64,000 nt of DNA. Source: Durusdinium trenchii (lineage: Eukaryota > Sar > Dinophyceae > Suessiales > Symbiodiniaceae). The notes under the pieces were generated by a model, which was given only the letters and a program-made list of their open reading frames with translations, searched no databases and had not been told where the DNA came from. The position numbers were made by a program, and so were the translations under genes. Positions 31,901 through 38,390 of this stretch are shown here, piece after piece. The number at the start of each line of letters is the position of its first letter. Position 1 is the first letter of the stretch. Location: assembly GCA_963970005.1 (NCBI GenBank), contig CAXAMN010018779.1, positions 456,301 to 520,300 of the forward strand, given 5' to 3'.

Positions 31901-34900
31901 AACGGTATTGCCGGGCAAGCAGACACAAGCCAGAGCCTGGTACTACGGGCTCCGCCTCATAGCCCACTACGTGGACTTGACGGTGCCAACTAGAGTGCAC
32001 GTGATGTCAGTCAAAGCCTGGCAAGGATGGGTGATGGGAAAACACCAAGATCACTTTTTCGATCTTGCGGCTCTGGTGAATTGGGACCAACGACAAAGGG
32101 TCAGAGCCTTGAGCATCACGAAGGAGCAGCTCCAGGTCATGCCAACCACAGGCCTCTCACTACGCACTCGCTACAACGCCAACAAGGCGGCTCAGGAAAT
32201 GGCCATTTCCAGACGGCCTGTTGAACAAGAGAGGGAGCTAAGGGAGCAGGACAGGAAGTACAACCGTGTAGCGCCACTTGCTGCACAGCGCATCAAGTAC
32301 CTCCTGGACACCCCGGATCACTACATCCATGAGCAGAAGGCCACGGGCAAAGCAAATAGGCAGAAAACTCGTGAGGTGAAGAAGGCACTCTTCCTGGAGA
32401 TCAGTGTCACAGGCTTTGAAGGGGGACACCAATGGAAGCCAAAAGGAACTGGACTGCAATGTAGCCAATGCCAAAGCAGGATCCATCAGCACATGACGGT
32501 CCAGCAGCTTAAACAGGCCAAAGATGAGGCCTGTGCATTGGCTCACAGCCTCCCTGTCACAGGAGGCACGCCCATGGAGGAGACCAAGCAGGACTTCATC
32601 CAAAGGCTCATCGACAACCCATTGGACAACGGCCATCAGCTGCAATTCCATACCAACTACTTGGTGTGCAACAAGTGTGGCGTGCGAGTCCTTCGAAATG
32701 CAGCACGAGACAAGATTGAGCAGCTCCACAAGAGCACCTGTTGGAGCGGCACATGGGACACACCCTCAGGCTGGATTGGACACCCGACGCATCAGATGCA
32801 TCGGAGAGGAAATAAGGTGTGGTGCAACCTTTGCAAAGCACATGCCAATCCAGCGGGTGACACGTGGAAGGCCAGTCACAAATTGGTCAGGCCATGTGAC
32901 GATGGCAAAGGCAGCAGACAGTTGCCGCTCACCTTTAGGGCCAAGACGGCCGCATAGCCAGAGAGCTTGAAAAAGGTCCGAGAAAAAATATATATAAACA
33001 CTGTATATGATTCTGAGTGCCCTCTCGCAGACGTGTAGACACGCTGACGTGATTCATATTGTTACGCTGATATGCTGGTGTGGTGTCGTGCCAACAACTT
33101 GTCAGGCTGTCATGCTGACATACTGTCATGCCGGCATGGGCCAAGCCGACATGCTGTCGGGTCTGGCTTGCTGGAGGGCTCAACGGGACTGGAAAAGGCT
33201 TCCTGTTTTGTTTGCTGCGGTGTTGTCATGCTTGCACATATGTGGGTGCATGTGCTACACTACCACTGACGCATTGCTGTGTTAATATGCTCGCATGGCG
33301 CATTGAAAAGGCTCACCTGTTGAAAACGGCATGCCTAACAAACACATACCACTTGTTGATAAGCTTGCCAAAGTCGCAAATTTATTGACGTATGCCATAT
33401 GTTGCCACTGCTTAGTCAGCAAATTCATACCCAGCTGTTGGGAGAAAATACTCAAGGTATGCCAGCCAAACATTGAACCAGACTTTTGAGCAAAGGTGCT
33501 GGTATAGTTGGTACCTTTCCTCCCCGTGGTGAATATTTTTGCGACATACCCTGGTTTTTTATGCAGAGCACATGAGGCCTCCATCCTGGGAGCTGTCGCA
33601 GGCGCTCACTTTGCCCGGGCGGTAGCTCCGGCTTACGGCATCCCAGTGTCGCTGACGAGTTAAAATGCCACACAGACGAACCTTGTCGGAATGTGATGTC
33701 AGGACTTGTTCCCTTGGACGTATGACATACAATTGTTCGTGATCAGTGATATGGTCGTGGTGGCATTGTGCAAGTTGCCAGGTCCTTGTGCACTCGGACC
33801 ACTGCGCAAAGAAGTTGCTGCCATGGTTCGATGGCAGTGGCCTTTGAGTTCAAACTCCGTCAGACATTCATGTTGGTTGTGACTAGAAAACCAAGGTATG
33901 TTGGAGGCAGACGAGGCATACTTCAAGGAACATGGAGAACCACTGTTCTCTTCCCACATGCTCGACCTGCCGGAGACATAGTCGGAGAACAGACAGTTGT
34001 ACTATGGTAATTGTAAATATTCTTATAATACAGTTTTGAAGTTCAGAACATAATTAGTGATGAGGACAGAAAATGAAATGTACATGTAGACATATTCGAG
34101 CTCTTTACACCAGGTCCGAGGAGCCAGATGAGGAAAACATCGCGATTTGCGAGAAGCACCCGTCCAGCATTTGTGGGATTGGAGATGAAACCAGGAAATG
34201 GTCGAGTCTAAACAATACCTCCTCGAGAGCTGTACTTTATTAAAATGTTTGAAGTTTTCTTTTTAATGGGGAATTACTTGACTGGCCTGTGAGGTATTTG
34301 AAGCGCATGGCCCCCATGAAGCTTATTCTGGCAGCTCGGCTCCATGCCAGTTCAATGGTGGGCCTTGCTATGCCATGAATGCTTCTGCTCACAAAGCAGA
34401 CCTGTTGCTTTGCTTCAGGAGATGGAGATCGGGATCACAGGTGGCGTTGAGGATGGTGTCGACAACAGCGGAGCCGCTAAGGAGTGCTTTTGAGTCCTCC
34501 TTTTGCTTTGATGCCCTAGCTTCAAGTGAGAAACTGCATGTCTTGAGACCAAGCATGACAAGGAGAAGCTGTATTCCACGCCACAAGATGTGTTCGCCGT
34601 CTACAAGGGCCTCAACCCAATTTCTCCCATGTCCGCGCCCAAGCTCTCAGGCATTGTTTGCAAATGGCAGACCATCTCCGGTGGGATGTAGGTTTACCAT
34701 TGCGGCAGCCTTCGGCAATGTCCACGGAGTTTACAAGGTGCACCACTCACCATCCCCGACATGTGATGTTTTTGACTGAAAACTGGCGGTGCACGCGAGG
34801 CTGGCAACGTCGTTCTGAAGCCAGAGATTCTGCAGGACCTGGTGATCTCGGAGTGATTTCAATTATCAAAGATGTTGGTAAAGCGGTAAAACTGGATGTT

Positions 34901-37735
34901 GAGGTTCAGAGCCCTGAGAGCCCTGATTTGTGAAGGACATGCAGGACTATGCAAGGGAGCAGATCAAGGCATCCACTGGCAAGGACATCGAGAGGCAGAT
35001 AGCTGGAAACATACATTTCACGAGTGACCTAAGAAGATGCAGCTGGCGAGAAAGGAAAGACAGGATTTGGAGAACTGTAGAATGACCAAGTATTTCCTAG
35101 CAGGGGCTTCAAAAGCCCCAATTTTCAGTGGATGTTCCATTCTGTGCAGTAATACACATGAGAATAGTATAATAGAATAGCTGAAAAGCTATAATATGAT
35201 ATACTTGTTTGGAGTCCATGTAAACTGATTGTTGTTTGAATGTCTTCGGTTTGTGTTGCGTTCAACAGTTGAGCGGGTGGTTGGGTGTGGTGGGTGGGTG
35301 GATGGGTGGGTGGGTGGGTGGCTGGCTGGGTGGGTGGGCAATAACGTTTGGTTGTATGACGTTGGATAGTTGTGTTGCAGGTTTTCTTTGAAATGTCAGG
35401 TGTGGTTCCTGTGTTGCTTTGTCTGGTACTTTCTTCTCGCTTAAGAACCACCCAGTGTTGGCCCCATTCTTTGTCGTGAACGCGTTGTACTTGGACTGTT
35501 TGGTGGATGTCTCGATGGCATACTTCTTTGCGGACCTTGAAGGAGTCGTTGACATGAGAAGGCGCCACCATGTGCATGGCTTTGGGAGTGACCCAGAAGA
35601 TGATCCCGGTTATCTACAGGACGTTGCGGTCTCCATTTTTGAGCTTGGTCCTGGCTTGCCACCGAATTTCCGCTGCTCTCAAGTCAACGACGCCACGGGT
35701 ATCGGCAGCTTGCGGGCGTAGGCCTAAAAATAGCTTGGGTGAGAGGGTCCACCCAAAAAGAGCTGGAGGGGGTTCGGAGGAGGGAGCAGTGCCTCCCCCA
35801 CTAGCACCTCCCCCGCCACGAAACAAAAATGCTCGAACACCATCGATGCAGCAGCGCTGTGCTTCGGCGTCTCGGATTGCTACTTTTCGCGCTATCCGTG
35901 TCTGTTGTGCATTGCCCGTTCTGTTCCGAGAGGTGGATTGGTGTTTGCCATGACTTGCACAAGATGCACTTTTGGCTATCCCTCTTGTGCAGCGCTTCGC
36001 ATCCAAAGCTCCCGCTCACATGCCTGCTTTGCACTTCCTTGCTGGATCCCACGCTCTAAACGGGAACATAAAGCACCAAAGCCAGACCACAAAACACCGG
36101 CGGGAACGGCGGGAACCCGAAGCATTCCAGGAACCCAACACCTGTAATCCGGAAGTGAAACTACTGTTGCAGGAAGAGAACACAGCGACACATGGGAACA
36201 GAGAACGCTGCAGGAAACACACAACACCGACAAACGAACATAAAGACACTTCCACCCTGGAAGCGACCTTCTAGGAGCCAGAAGCCAAAAAGGAAAAACA
36301 CCGAGGACTCCGCCCAGCAAACGGCCTACCAAGCAACCCCTACAAAAAGGGTAAAACACCCAAACGGGAACAGAAAACACCCGACAAAACCGATGCAGGA
36401 AGAGAAAACAATTGAGGCCTGATCCGCACAGCGGGGCATCATGACACTGGCAGCCGAAACACCAAACAACAATCACCCGCGTGGACACCGAAAACACCAA
36501 GAACATGTGGCAACATGTTGAAAGGCAGGCGCTCCACACCTTGAACTATGCAAGCAGGAAGAGAAAACACCAAACGAACAAAAATCCTGGAGTCCAGTGA
36601 AGTAGCTAAAGGACAGCAAATAGTGATGCGTCCAATGAAGTAGTGAAGAAACAACAAACTTCCACAGCACAGTCCACGAATATGGAAACAGAACAGGAAG
36701 AGGAGTTTTGATGGCAATGCAGCGGTGTCCAGTCGTAGGACCTTGGGGGCATTCGGAATTTTCACTTCACATGAGATGATGTGAGATGGATATGATCAGA
36801 ATCCCAAAAACATGTCGAAGACTTGACTGGCAAAGACGTTTTCAATCACAAGACAGCAAACGTGCACGTGCCGGTCGATGCATTAGTCCTGAGACTTGCA
36901 AAACTGACGATCGAAACAGACCTAAACAGTTTGAAGATCCTTTAGTGCCGGCAGGTGCAAGTGATTGATTAAACCATTCATCCACCGACATGCCATGGGT
37001 TCGTCGGATTTGATCGGACATAGTTGACCCTTCTTCACGCACGCATTGCACACGTCAGGCCACTGAACTTTGTTTTCCACGGTGGCTCTGGATCTGAGAA
37101 GCACCACATCGCCACTGCTGGAGTCTCGGGCTTCAAGCTGCACACAGTTTGAGTATATGGTGCACCTTGCTTTGAAGTAGTTACACTGACAGGCTTTGAA
37201 TGCTGGCGTTGTGAAGATGAATGTGGACACTGACACGTAAAGACCTCAATACGAAAGCATCTCTTGACGGCTTGTGTTTGCTGCCTTGGCTAGGCAGTGG
37301 GCCTACTGGGAAGGCTTGCTGAAGTTCTACAAGGCCAAGGAGGGTGCGTTTCTCAGAATGGAATAGAATGCAAGGAGTGATGGAGACGGACACTGAGGTT
37401 ACTTGCAGGGTCAGATTGGCAATCCAGAAGGTGAGGACAAGCCGAACAAGAGCTGCCCGGCATGCATTGGCTTTGAATTCTGGGTGGTTGAGAGACGTTG
37501 TGTTGACGACCCACAACAACAGCTCTTTTGGTAACACAGATGATATACCAAGCCGCCTGAGCATCTTCGAGGTTTGTGGGCCCGCATGAGTATGTCACAA
37601 ACCATGAGAGATTCTCCTGAGTTAGGCTACTATGACCCTCGCAAATGGATCCGCGAGTGCGAAGTGACCATGGTCAAGCGTGTGAAGGACGGACTGCAGT
37701 GGTCCATCAGAGCTCGACAATCGACAATTGCCTAA
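16971..37735 (+). CDS. fba: class II fructose-bisphosphate aldolase, copy B
   Basis: Inferred exons: 16971-17021, 17109-17145, 17211-17248, 24676-24726, 24871-24912, 33577-33645, 33782-33833, 33896-33968, 34114-34155, 34294-34330, 34419-34472, 34554-34630, 34692-34737, 34800-34841, 34936-34994, 37059-37116, 37193-37236, 37294-37343, 37410-37451, 37626-37735. All phases fit and sum to 357 codons plus TAA; only the first few residues are missing. N-terminal exons read AGVVTGDLAWSLLQHAK, EHKYAIPAFNCTS, SSTINSVLEAGK and ELNRPVMIQFSEGGSAF, matching the FbaA-type N-terminus; catalytic motifs are as in copy A. The intron 17249-24675 holds the DIRS element, and 24913-33576 holds LINE-A. Oddity: the acceptor of the penultimate exon reads GCAGG|GT where copy A has GCAAG|GT, so splicing there may be shifted by one base. 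Glycolysis/gluconeogenesis or plastid carbon fixation; compartment not decidable. Confidence 0.87.
17326..17346 (+). other. possible spliced-leader-like sequence before DIRS ORF1
   Basis: Fourteen of 21 positions match the dinoflagellate spliced leader, including TTTGGCT, immediately before the ORF1 ATG at 17349. Weak on its own; noted because other elements here show better matches at their 5' ends. Confidence 0.3.
17349..18435 (+). pseudogene. DIRS ORF1, Gag-like, split by a frameshift at a G7 run
   Basis: Frame 17349-17948 (starting MPGGPPGQGGPHPP, with CNCPLC) becomes Pro/Gly/Glu-rich, then protein-like composition moves to another frame at GGGGGGG (about 17895-17901) and continues to the stop at 18435. 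That part has an Arg/Ser block and a KGKGKGKGSKGKKG lysine/glycine block. One G fewer would join the frames into about 362 residues. This may be a mutation, an assembly error in the homopolymer, or programmed slippage. Basic tails of this kind suit nucleic-acid binding. The end overlaps ORF2 by 22 bases. Confidence 0.6.
18414..19814 (+). CDS. DIRS ORF2, putative Gag/nucleocapsid protein (466 aa)
   Basis: Starts MAPKRAMRRPAGG with an Arg/Pro-rich N-terminus. A structured part follows (WELNSWPAIYIQGQYWD...), then a Lys-rich stretch, a Ser-rich stretch and a helical segment (about 290-400), and a very basic tail. No zinc knuckle and no recognised domain. Its place before the RT ORF and its basic character suggest Gag. 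The long frame running across it (17945-20035, frame of ORF3) is Arg-rich and looks like an out-of-frame shadow. Confidence 0.6.
   Translation: MAPKRAMRRPAGGPERPRVRRRPAAAGPPDGGWEKASEVNIWELNSWPAIYIQGQYWDNDAEVIGEMKSLAVGDDGTMLTVKAHGTTSEELLRLLSGRASKVLQVHLCDEPCSHLVWKEGLIHAQRLKRCQFEDHPWSRNAEVSVREAERDEMEVLRKEAAERGKGVGAGLGAPGAAAEEAAREAPKEEKEASSKKKKKKKKKAKERMTPVKSLEAIFGTTGLDPKEEVRRKLRRKAKHLSRKARSRKSSSNSSSSDSSSGSSTMEEGPTEELFSPVSAPQRIWRRFPGVLTSTMILEAQRVMLLQLGAGLHEAETRSLRPIVSQYCRQHLMASMAPPVAREALHWSAVLDLILEGRVASAMDVMTQRLKSLEGLSKSMRPDLLRQLELLPLDRGGLATSSEVQMAGQAANHEAKVLQKSTTRPWEERQKGKEKGEKGKWKSSKGDNKTNEFDKSKKEKGDGKKKP
20036..23485 (+). CDS. DIRS ORF3: reverse transcriptase, RNase H with nested C5-cytosine methyltransferase
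   Basis: The frame is open from before ORF2; meaningful sequence starts near 19810 and the first ATG after ORF2 is 20036, so a -1 frameshift from ORF2 or internal initiation is possible. RT spans about 20660-21700 (MGFLNSVSIAQHIHRN; catalytic box YLDNFD near 21263, with Asn where YxDD usually has the second Asp). RNase H opens with CSDAST (Asp 21776). Then comes a full C5-methyltransferase, 21890-22890: VGLFDGIAALRVA (motif I), GPPCQGVSG (IV, catalytic Cys near 22135), VENVASM (VI), RPRLYW (VIII), RPSAQEREACMGFP (IX), IGNSWHVGVV (X). RNase H resumes at INLLELRAIY (Glu) and LHLTDSM (Asp) and ends NPADRPSRR. The methyltransferase is DNMT3-like in spacing. Known DIRS methyltransferase domains are Dam-like, so a C5 enzyme is unusual. 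Overlaps the recombinase ORF by 13 bases. Confidence 0.88.
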   Translation: MTEEAEPDEAHVSEDSTIRGIFKRAVEVLRQDGRLQSRRSNTEFDLGSQCPPFPLRIRTEGWGKRLNFPHLPHFDELVNGTMAALNHLAGFEGTLTPSSEDHTSSAASPETSVRALAEKRLAALVVRNHMWEVPESSLSFSDFFSRRKVDYCGEEVKLAQSVSWAAVSESLPEGVGSLPLSDFCTLGTKGYVDDFERYLLPSDAQVRVKPPRVMIGEGEWPDVCSGLIAKRVCEVWPISQLHHIDGAPLLNGMFAVGKGEFKAGIETQRLIMNLVPVNQLCKPLQGDVGTLPAVSGLSGFLLGSGEVVLLSSEDIKRFFYLFSIPTPWKKYMGFNKIVPPELVPPELRGQTCVLVARVLPMGFLNSVSIAQHIHRNVVRWAAMAGSPPVGAEGELRKDRVMSSAAELYRVYLDNFDALERVDANLAGQIKGTVKPQVEALRDMYAEQGLPRHPKKAAERVTVGELQGALLDGEAGFVMPKPQKVIQYCKLGFELLVRGQSTLRELQVVCGGFVYLAMFRRQLLGSLNEVFEHMKRFEGEAPVVRLGLPYQVKMEIARFILLTPLAQMDFRSPVDGEVSCSDASTLGGGLCASKGLTSYGMSAVGCPARGDLPEEHDLVQVLSVGLFDGIAALRVACDVLGLPMAGHVSIEKEGKCRRVVESFFPDTEFFEDVRDFSEEQVKALALKYSNVGLIIVGAGPPCQGVSGLNADRLGALRDERSCLFQEVPRITALLRKEFYWAQVHELVENVASMSSTDRAIMSRAFGRTPHRVDAKGMSLCARPRLYWTTWECYESPGVSWHEGDDEGWEAYDTAVLEAQVDSKALLLPGWSLQEGCHLPTFTTSRPRDSPGRRPAGVEQCAEHELQRWYEDYYRFPPYQYRDSYGLWDKKGTWRRPSAQEREACMGFPINYTRHCVVKSEQQGQAYEDARMTMIGNSWHVGVVSVLLSQLTQPLGLGPKMSVQDIVNNTTPGQAREFPSMLMRPPHEGRLAAAEPGAEQRLVTKCLGLASNKGEDLLVHAASDPAPRYFRLRASIPGRLWHWREISGWKWRKTGEHINLLELRAIYTGIKWKVSRSKKLGVRFLHLTDSMVCLHALTRGRSSSRKLRPVLMRLNALLLAADLHPLWGYIHTSQNPADRPSRRPVRRRWGK
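23473..24516 (+). CDS. DIRS tyrosine recombinase (347 aa)
   Basis: N-terminal SAM-like core-binding part (SVRYASARTKFYEFLREN), then the catalytic domain: first Arg in GFYSMLRTGELTTLR, Lys in TKSGKR, PYSLRRGGATWW (second Arg box; usual His replaced by Ser), and GRWQAAKTARIYLN with the nucleophilic Tyr. In DIRS elements this enzyme inserts a circular cDNA by site-specific recombination, so no target duplication is expected. ATG 23473 overlaps the end of ORF3. A palindrome lies at the C-terminal codons. Confidence 0.88.
   Translation: MGKVGKRLLEGQTKQQRQSQRKELGTLRSLTVSSKTSVRYASARTKFYEFLRENSLEIPRRRELFDGLLAEYIEHLWSEGEGRGLAADTVAGLQDSDPKLRGQLQLTWRLLKTWNVNEVPNRAPPLTEAALEAMVGWSFFHGHFGFGVSLLVGFYSMLRTGELTTLRSSHIFMKAANAPAVLSLGLTKSGKRVGAAESVTLTVAVALRWLWAWKQCSKPHALFVSSVSAWRRLFSECLSALQLTLFEFRPYSLRRGGATWWFTKHNSFDKLMVAGRWQAAKTARIYLNESMAVLADLRLPQKSLLPFARVFHNQVSPPHLSTRTRRRKRGTWKGGLFMPLFSKKAPA
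24490..24543. repeat. palindrome and hairpin at the DIRS 3' end
   Basis: CTTTTTTCGAAAAAAG (24490-24505) is a perfect 16-bp palindrome. CTTGAAG (24512-24518) pairs with CTTCAAG (24537-24543) around TTTCG...CGAAA. They may act in RNA processing or mark the element terminus. Confidence 0.6.
24555..24581. other. assembly gap (10 N) followed by TA microsatellite
   Basis: Ten N at 24555-24564 then a TA run to about 24581. Gap size is probably a placeholder; the right end of the DIRS element may be missing. Confidence 0.95.
24913..25882 (+). other. aldolase copy B intron, nothing recognised
   Basis: Left part of the intron that holds LINE-A. No recognisable coding or repeat family; copy A has only 82 bp in this intron (166-247). 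Confidence 0.5.
25883..26155. repeat. degenerate minisatellite of about 12-bp period
   Basis: Repeats of GGAGCAGGTTCC / GGAGCAGCTTCC / GGAGCAAGTTCT type. ORFs across it on both strands are simply the repeat translated. Confidence 0.8.
26463..27308 (+). CDS. LINE-A ORF1 protein: zinc ribbon plus coiled coil (281 aa)
   Basis: N-terminal CTSC...CNIC pairs (residues about 8-32) form a probable zinc ribbon. A Lys/Gly-rich linker with GKAPKKAKGKAKG follows. Residues about 165-235 are heptad-rich (KQLSEKKASIQVRADQVKQQ), a coiled coil. This layout fits an RNA-binding, multimerising LINE ORF1p. No homologous family recognised beyond that. Confidence 0.65.
   Translation: MRKSYLVCTSCRQSWLWEDRLVQKPNMACNICGQQWKRSTVPDLRQRRVQWASWNFDQRGEQWPKRSYRDVLVNPPPGLDGGKAPKKAKGKAKGIEKKLQEHWSSIPEALRGQLEALGVHAADPAPPPDLPTLIKEHLQSLPAELKEVVEKMVEPAKSETPLNQKVKQAVGTLKQLSEKKASIQVRADQVKQQYTQLLQDLKEIQAKIETAQKELQDATHLYNQQLEEDKEKVPDESMQEEITAENLLTVMASLGMQVSAEQAKEFANKLGENVMKRRKCG
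27580..28440 (+). pseudogene. LINE-A ubiquitin-specific-protease-like (C19) domain
   Basis: The Cys box resembles USP: GNYRNRCFANGPFRLWAW (27640-27700), with Asn and Cys spaced as in GNxCYxNA. After a -1 frame change at an ATGA overlap (28002-28005) the chain continues through EVPSIFNLP to the His box YSLVGLLCHTGDGHKSGHFYAIYV (about 28190-28260) and LADDGS, where USPs have the Asp-containing end. USPs remove ubiquitin from proteins in the cytosol or nucleus. Upstream, 27301-27580, the correct frame is unclear. Fold assignment is by motif only. Confidence 0.6.
28440..29170 (+). pseudogene. LINE-A apurinic-like endonuclease domain
   Basis: Motifs of the exonuclease/endonuclease/phosphatase fold across two frames: IDLAFANITNLG and FVVETHL (28470-28570), then after a frame change GGIMLVF, IVVGDFNITPGE (about 28885-28925, GDFN Asp/Asn) and GNELDWALATNHI (about 29002). 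This enzyme nicks target DNA to start target-primed reverse transcription. The final SDH box appears altered (RPHAQ). Confidence 0.75.
29201..31278 (+). pseudogene. LINE-A reverse transcriptase, frameshifted
   Basis: First frame to about 30280 has SNKAPGLDGVGFDFLK (RT motif) and the fingers region; a second frame from about 30283 has NFYDRINLQKLAERW, AGDPQAPLAAKIYLQRA and the catalytic WIDDLSFDV (about 30565-30591), with the thumb to 31270. The motif order is that of LINE RTs carrying an APE endonuclease. One frame break near 30280 splits the palm domain. Confidence 0.88.
31275..32957 (+). CDS. LINE-A C-terminal region: CCHC, RNase H-like, three zinc modules (560 aa)
   Basis: CPHCNQPATAIHVLWLC is the gag-knuckle-like CCHC motif usual after LINE RT. 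A segment from TIGIATTSSDVRVRHYIV to RVHVMSVKAWQGW has RNase H-like strand pattern but lacks clear acidic residues, so it is probably inactive. Three similar modules follow (about 32430-32520, 32635-32745, 32795-32895), each with an upstream His, a C-x2-C pair (CSQC, CNKC, CNLC) and a later His or Cys. They suggest nucleic-acid binding. Stop at 32957, 31 bases before the inferred element end; no poly-A tail. Confidence 0.6.
   Translation: MTGGPSREPMVEMTSNSTCTPLGSTSGRNLTVHLQQRSMLQDVQQKLDWLPWKRMASQANPRTKTALQTWHQGAIFTKVADSDEQGRMTCPHCNQPATAIHVLWLCKQTSRNCSPLDPEDNKELEQGINLEFWAQGLLQIPEAKLSTRGASIQAWGSMTELDAIQLTGHQTMTIGIATTSSDVRVRHYIVTIVHHTIFAGEMFRMGAISTVLPGKQTQARAWYYGLRLIAHYVDLTVPTRVHVMSVKAWQGWVMGKHQDHFFDLAALVNWDQRQRVRALSITKEQLQVMPTTGLSLRTRYNANKAAQEMAISRRPVEQERELREQDRKYNRVAPLAAQRIKYLLDTPDHYIHEQKATGKANRQKTREVKKALFLEISVTGFEGGHQWKPKGTGLQCSQCQSRIHQHMTVQQLKQAKDEACALAHSLPVTGGTPMEETKQDFIQRLIDNPLDNGHQLQFHTNYLVCNKCGVRVLRNAARDKIEQLHKSTCWSGTWDTPSGWIGHPTHQMHRRGNKVWCNLCKAHANPAGDTWKASHKLVRPCDDGKGSRQLPLTFRAKTAA
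32989..33576 (+). other. remainder of aldolase copy B intron
   Basis: Starts with the TA-rich repeat flanking LINE-A. 33030-33170 is rich in CTGACATGCTGTCATG-like motifs that resemble 26190-26300 on the other side of the LINE, as if the element had landed in a degenerate satellite. No gene seen. Confidence 0.45.
34995..37058 (+). other. aldolase copy B intron with simple repeats
   Basis: Contains a TGGG/GGTG simple repeat (35274-35340) and a stretch (36050-36720) with recurring CAGGAAGAGAAAACAC-type motifs. The minus strand at 35400-35700 has protein-like composition across several frames but no recognised family. Confidence 0.45.
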
Positions 37736-38356
37736 TATTGCCAAATTGCATGGTGACAGGAGAGCTGCGCGGACCTTTCGACCCTTGACTCAAAACTGGT
37801 GTAATCCGTGGCAATAACCTTCCAAAGCATCCCAGCCTTTGCCAATCTCCTGAAGTTGACAGGAAAACCGCTGTGACTTCTTATAGCTGAGGAATGTGAA
37901 CGCTTAACTTCTGCGAGTGTGATGCGATCTGCCATTCTGTGGGCACTCAAGGCATATTTTCAATTCTGTTCACTTTTCCGTGCTACCAGCACAACTTCCG
38001 GCTAGTTTTGCCCTCTTTTGAATTGTGAGGCCTGCGTTGTTCAAGAGTACTCTCTGGAAGGTTTGGTAGAGGATATTTTCGCAACGGGACATTTGTAACT
38101 TTTGCAGCCTCCAATGTCTAGAACGCTTTCACCGTTGGCATGAGAAGGACAGGTCCCATACCAGGCCTCGTCTACATCCATTGATCTCTGCGCAAAGACG
38201 TATCAAAAAGACGACCGCTAAGTGCTGCAAGCGCTGTAAGCACAGAAGGGCCACGAGGTAAAGTGCAAAACTGGTGCGTGGGACATTGATGAGGGTCAGC
38301 GAGCAGCCATCCTTGGCTCAAAAGAGGCGAGAATGTTGAAACCAACAGAAGGGAGG

Positions 38357-38390
<34 letters not shown>

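Larger units (their letters stand above)
26347..32988 (+). mobile_element. non-LTR retrotransposon LINE-A with deubiquitinase-like domain
   Basis: Zinc-ribbon/coiled-coil ORF1, a USP-like protease domain, apurinic-type endonuclease, RT (IDD box), then an RNase H-like region and zinc modules, in that order. Several frameshifts make this copy inactive as it stands. Boundaries inferred from direct repeats ATATATATAA at 26337-26346 and 32989-32998. The inferred 5' terminus starts GGCTCAAG, the last eight bases of the dinoflagellate spliced leader. It lies in an intron of aldolase copy B, same strand. Confidence 0.85.

Noticed and set aside
26191..33200. Spliced-leader RNA gene
   Set aside because: Only the last eight leader bases occur at 26347, with no donor site or downstream RNA structure; interpreted as an mRNA relic.
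35976..36765. Minus-strand Cys/Phe-rich ORFs in the aldolase intron
   Set aside because: Composition follows the A-rich plus-strand motif repeats; no family motif.
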